Origin: Burkholderiales bacterium UBA954
GTDB taxonomy: Bacteria > Pseudomonadota > Gammaproteobacteria > Burkholderiales > Burkholderiaceae_A
Direction: 5' to 3'
Length of the DNA stretch: 17,254 bases
NCBI GenBank assembly: GCA_002293155.1
Contig: DBCQ01000011.1
Location: 353-17,606, forward strand
The notes below the pieces were generated by a model, which was not told where the DNA came from, did no database searches, and was given only the letters and a program-made list of their open reading frames with translations. Positions within the stretch are counted from its first letter, which is position 1. Each line of letters opens with the position of its first letter. The position numbers and the translations under genes were made by a program. This document shows, one piece after another, positions 15,641 through 17,254 of this stretch.

Positions 15641-17056
15641 ATGCCACAGCGAACCGTTATCAACATCTTTATTGCGATCACCTGGTTTATGGCCGGATTG
15701 GGCGTTGTCAACGCCCAGGTGGTTGCACCATCGTCTTCGGGTGCGCAGGTTAACCCCCTAGGGTCGGGCGCCCAGGTAAGGCCCCTGGCGCCGCCTTCGC
15801 CAAGTCAGGGGCTGAAGGCCCCCACAAGCCCGCTGCTCATCGATCGTGTCGTAGCGATCGTGAATCGAGAGGTCATCACGGCAAGTGAGTTGGCTCGCCG
15901 TGAGCGGCAATTTGCCTTGAATTTAAGGCGTCAGGGGGCAGCGGTTCCGAGCCCCGCGAGTCTGCGTGAGCAGGTCTTAGAGCGCATGATTAATGACCGG
16001 GCCATGCTCCAACTGGCACGGGAGACAGGGGTTCGGGTCGACGATGTCACCCTAGACCGAAGTATCTCCAGAATCGCAGACCAGAACGGGTTGTCGGTTG
16101 CCGGACTTCGAAATCAGCTCGAGTCTGAGGGGGTGTCATTTGCAAGTTTTCGCCAAGACATTCGAGAGGAAATCATCCTCACTCGGCTGCGCGAGCGAGA
16201 GGTCGATAACCGTTTACAAATTAGCGACAGTGAGGTCGATACCTTCCTTGCGGCCCAGGGCCAGTCGATTCAGAGGATTGATGAGTTAAAAGTCTCACAG
16301 ATTCTCGTACGGGTTACTGAAACAGCCTCAAAAGAAGAGATTGCAACAGCACAGGCAAGGCTTAGACAGGTCGAAGAGGCCCTTCGCTCGGGTCGGGCAT
16401 TTGCGAGTGTAGCCCGTGAATTCTCGGATTCCCCAGACAAGGATCAGGGCGGCGATCTCGGTTGGCGTAATCGTGATCGATTGCCCAGCCTATTTCTCGA
16501 TGCGGTGGCCTCGCTCGAGGCGGGGAGAATTAGTAAGACCGTCAGAAGCCCAAACGGTTTTCATATCCTGCGGCTAGACGATAAGCGGTCAACCCTTAAA
16601 ACCCAAGAGGTTGCTGTCCATCGTGCGCGCCACATTCTTGTCCGCATTGATGCCCAGGTCTCCGAGGAGGCAGCACGGCGCCGCATCCTGGATATCCGGC
16701 GCCGTATTGAACTGGGAACTAATTTTGCTCAAATGGCGCGCGATTTTTCCCAGGATCCCGGCTCTGCCCAGCGCGGTGGTGAACTGGATTGGGCCTATCC
16801 CGGAGATCTCGTGCCGGAGTTTGAGCGGGCGATGTTCCAGTTACAGCCAGGCCAGCTCAGTGAACCTGTCCGTTCGGTCTTTGGAATGCATTTGATTCAG
16901 TTACTGGAACGTAAGCGAGAGCCTCTGACTGAGCAGCGTTTGCGTACGGCTGCGCGCATGGTGCTGAGGGACCAGAAGCTGGCCGAGGCCGTATCGGATT
17001 GGACCCGCGAGGTACGTGCCAATGCTTATGTTGAAATCAAACGCGACGATCTCTGA
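15641..17056 (+). CDS. surA: Periplasmic chaperone and peptidyl-prolyl isomerase SurA
   Basis: SurA escorts unfolded outer-membrane proteins, LptD among them, across the periplasm to the BAM complex. The 471-residue protein has a signal peptide cleaved after about residue 25 (GVVNA), a Ser/Pro/Ala-rich spacer, and the SurA N-terminal chaperone domain from about 65 to 205 ([14 protein letters not shown]). Two parvulin domains follow at about 215 to 315 ([22 protein letters not shown]) and 325 to 424 ([22 protein letters not shown]), then a C-terminal helix. It is longer than E. coli SurA (428), partly because the spacer holds a nine-residue tandem repeat. It starts 41 nt after lptD, with a weak Shine-Dalgarno sequence, and overlaps rsmA. 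Confidence 0.96.
   Translation: MPQRTVINIFIAITWFMAGLGVVNAQVVAPSSSGAQVNPLGSGAQVRPLAPPSPSQGLKAPTSPLLIDRVVAIVNREVITASELARRERQFALNLRRQGAAVPSPASLREQVLERMINDRAMLQLARETGVRVDDVTLDRSISRIADQNGLSVAGLRNQLESEGVSFASFRQDIREEIILTRLREREVDNRLQISDSEVDTFLAAQGQSIQRIDELKVSQILVRVTETASKEEIATAQARLRQVEEALRSGRAFASVAREFSDSPDKDQGGDLGWRNRDRLPSLFLDAVASLEAGRISKTVRSPNGFHILRLDDKRSTLKTQEVAVHRARHILVRIDAQVSEEAARRRILDIRRRIELGTNFAQMARDFSQDPGSAQRGGELDWAYPGDLVPEFERAMFQLQPGQLSEPVRSVFGMHLIQLLERKREPLTEQRLRTAARMVLRDQKLAEAVSDWTREVRANAYVEIKRDDL
15737..15790 (+). repeat. Tandem repeat of a 27-base unit in the surA spacer
   Basis: Two adjacent 27-base units encode SGAQVNPLG and SGAQVRPLA. They agree at 20 of 27 bases and seven of nine residues, and most base changes fall at third codon positions. 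The repeat lies between the signal peptide and the chaperone domain, in a region likely to be disordered. Confidence 0.7.
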
Positions 17057-17254
17057 CGCGGCACCCCATATTGCGCGTAAACGGTTTGGTCAGAATTTCC
17101 TTCACGACCCCACCATCATTGCCCGGATCATCGCTGCGATTAGACCCAGACCTGGTGATCGAATTGTTGAGATCGGCCCAGGACAGGCGGCGCTGACGGC
17201 GCCCTTGATTGAAAAAGCAGGGCAGATTACTGCGATTGAAATTGACCGTGATCT
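17022..17254 (+). CDS. rsmA: 16S rRNA dimethyladenosine transferase RsmA (KsgA), N-terminal part
   Basis: RsmA dimethylates two adjacent adenines near the 3' end of 16S rRNA (A1518 and A1519 in E. coli) using S-adenosylmethionine, late in 30S assembly. The window holds about 77 residues before the right edge. Visible are the family start [15 protein letters not shown] motif [12 protein letters not shown] (E. coli has GPGLAALT), and motif II IEIDRDL. The start overlaps surA by 35 bases. The ATG at 17022 has GAGG nine bases before it and is preferred over the in-frame ATG at 17028. pdxA, which often lies between surA and this gene, is missing. Confidence 0.93.
   Translation, partial: MLMLKSNATISDAAPHIARKRFGQNFLHDPTIIARIIAAIRPRPGDRIVEIGPGQAALTAPLIEKAGQITAIEIDRD

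Noticed and set aside
17150..17200. SAM motif GPGQAALT in RsmA looked unusual against GPGLGALT
   Set aside because: E. coli RsmA itself has GPGLAALT and Gln at the variable place is seen in other proteobacteria, so this is normal variation.

Overview
This window is a dense, ordinary-looking piece of bacterial chromosome with 18 recognisable genes, two of them cut by the window ends. No gene-free stretch exceeds about 100 bases. The gene set (Tol-Pal, LptD, SurA, a UbiH-type ubiquinone hydroxylase, Fis, AmgK/MurU) marks a Gram-negative proteobacterium. The order dusB-fis-purH-ruvCAB, beside pepP and ubiH, points to Betaproteobacteria, probably Burkholderiales. That placement is inference from synteny and protein character; no database search was possible. 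I saw no tRNA, rRNA, CRISPR array, insertion sequence, phage gene or other sign of recent transfer.

Leftward block (1 to 13077, minus strand), in transcription order: amgK, murU, pepP, ubiH-like, dusB, fis, purH, ruvC, ruvA, ruvB, tolQ, tolR, tolA, tolB and the first codons of pal. Neighbours overlap or lie within 54 nt, except the 98 nt gap before pal. The block covers MurNAc recycling to UDP-MurNAc (amgK, murU), a proline aminopeptidase, ubiquinone synthesis, tRNA dihydrouridylation, a nucleoid protein, the last two steps of IMP synthesis, Holliday-junction resolution, and the Tol-Pal envelope-constriction machine.

Rightward block (13134 to the right edge, plus strand): lptD, surA and the start of rsmA (ksgA). 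LptD inserts LPS into the outer membrane, SurA is the periplasmic chaperone that delivers LptD and other barrels, and RsmA methylates 16S rRNA. In many proteobacteria pdxA lies between surA and rsmA. Here it is absent and rsmA starts inside the end of surA.

The two blocks diverge from a 56 nt gap (13078 to 13133) holding a perfect TATAAT. Read on the opposite strand, the same bases give TATTAT, so one symmetric -10 element could drive both blocks and tie cell-wall recycling to LPS export. I found no convincing new defence or mobile system. The points worth a second look are this symmetric promoter, the pdxA-less surA/rsmA overlap, a perfect hairpin over the ruvC stop codon, the lptD start, a three-cysteine LptD, and an excess of the word CTCGAG.
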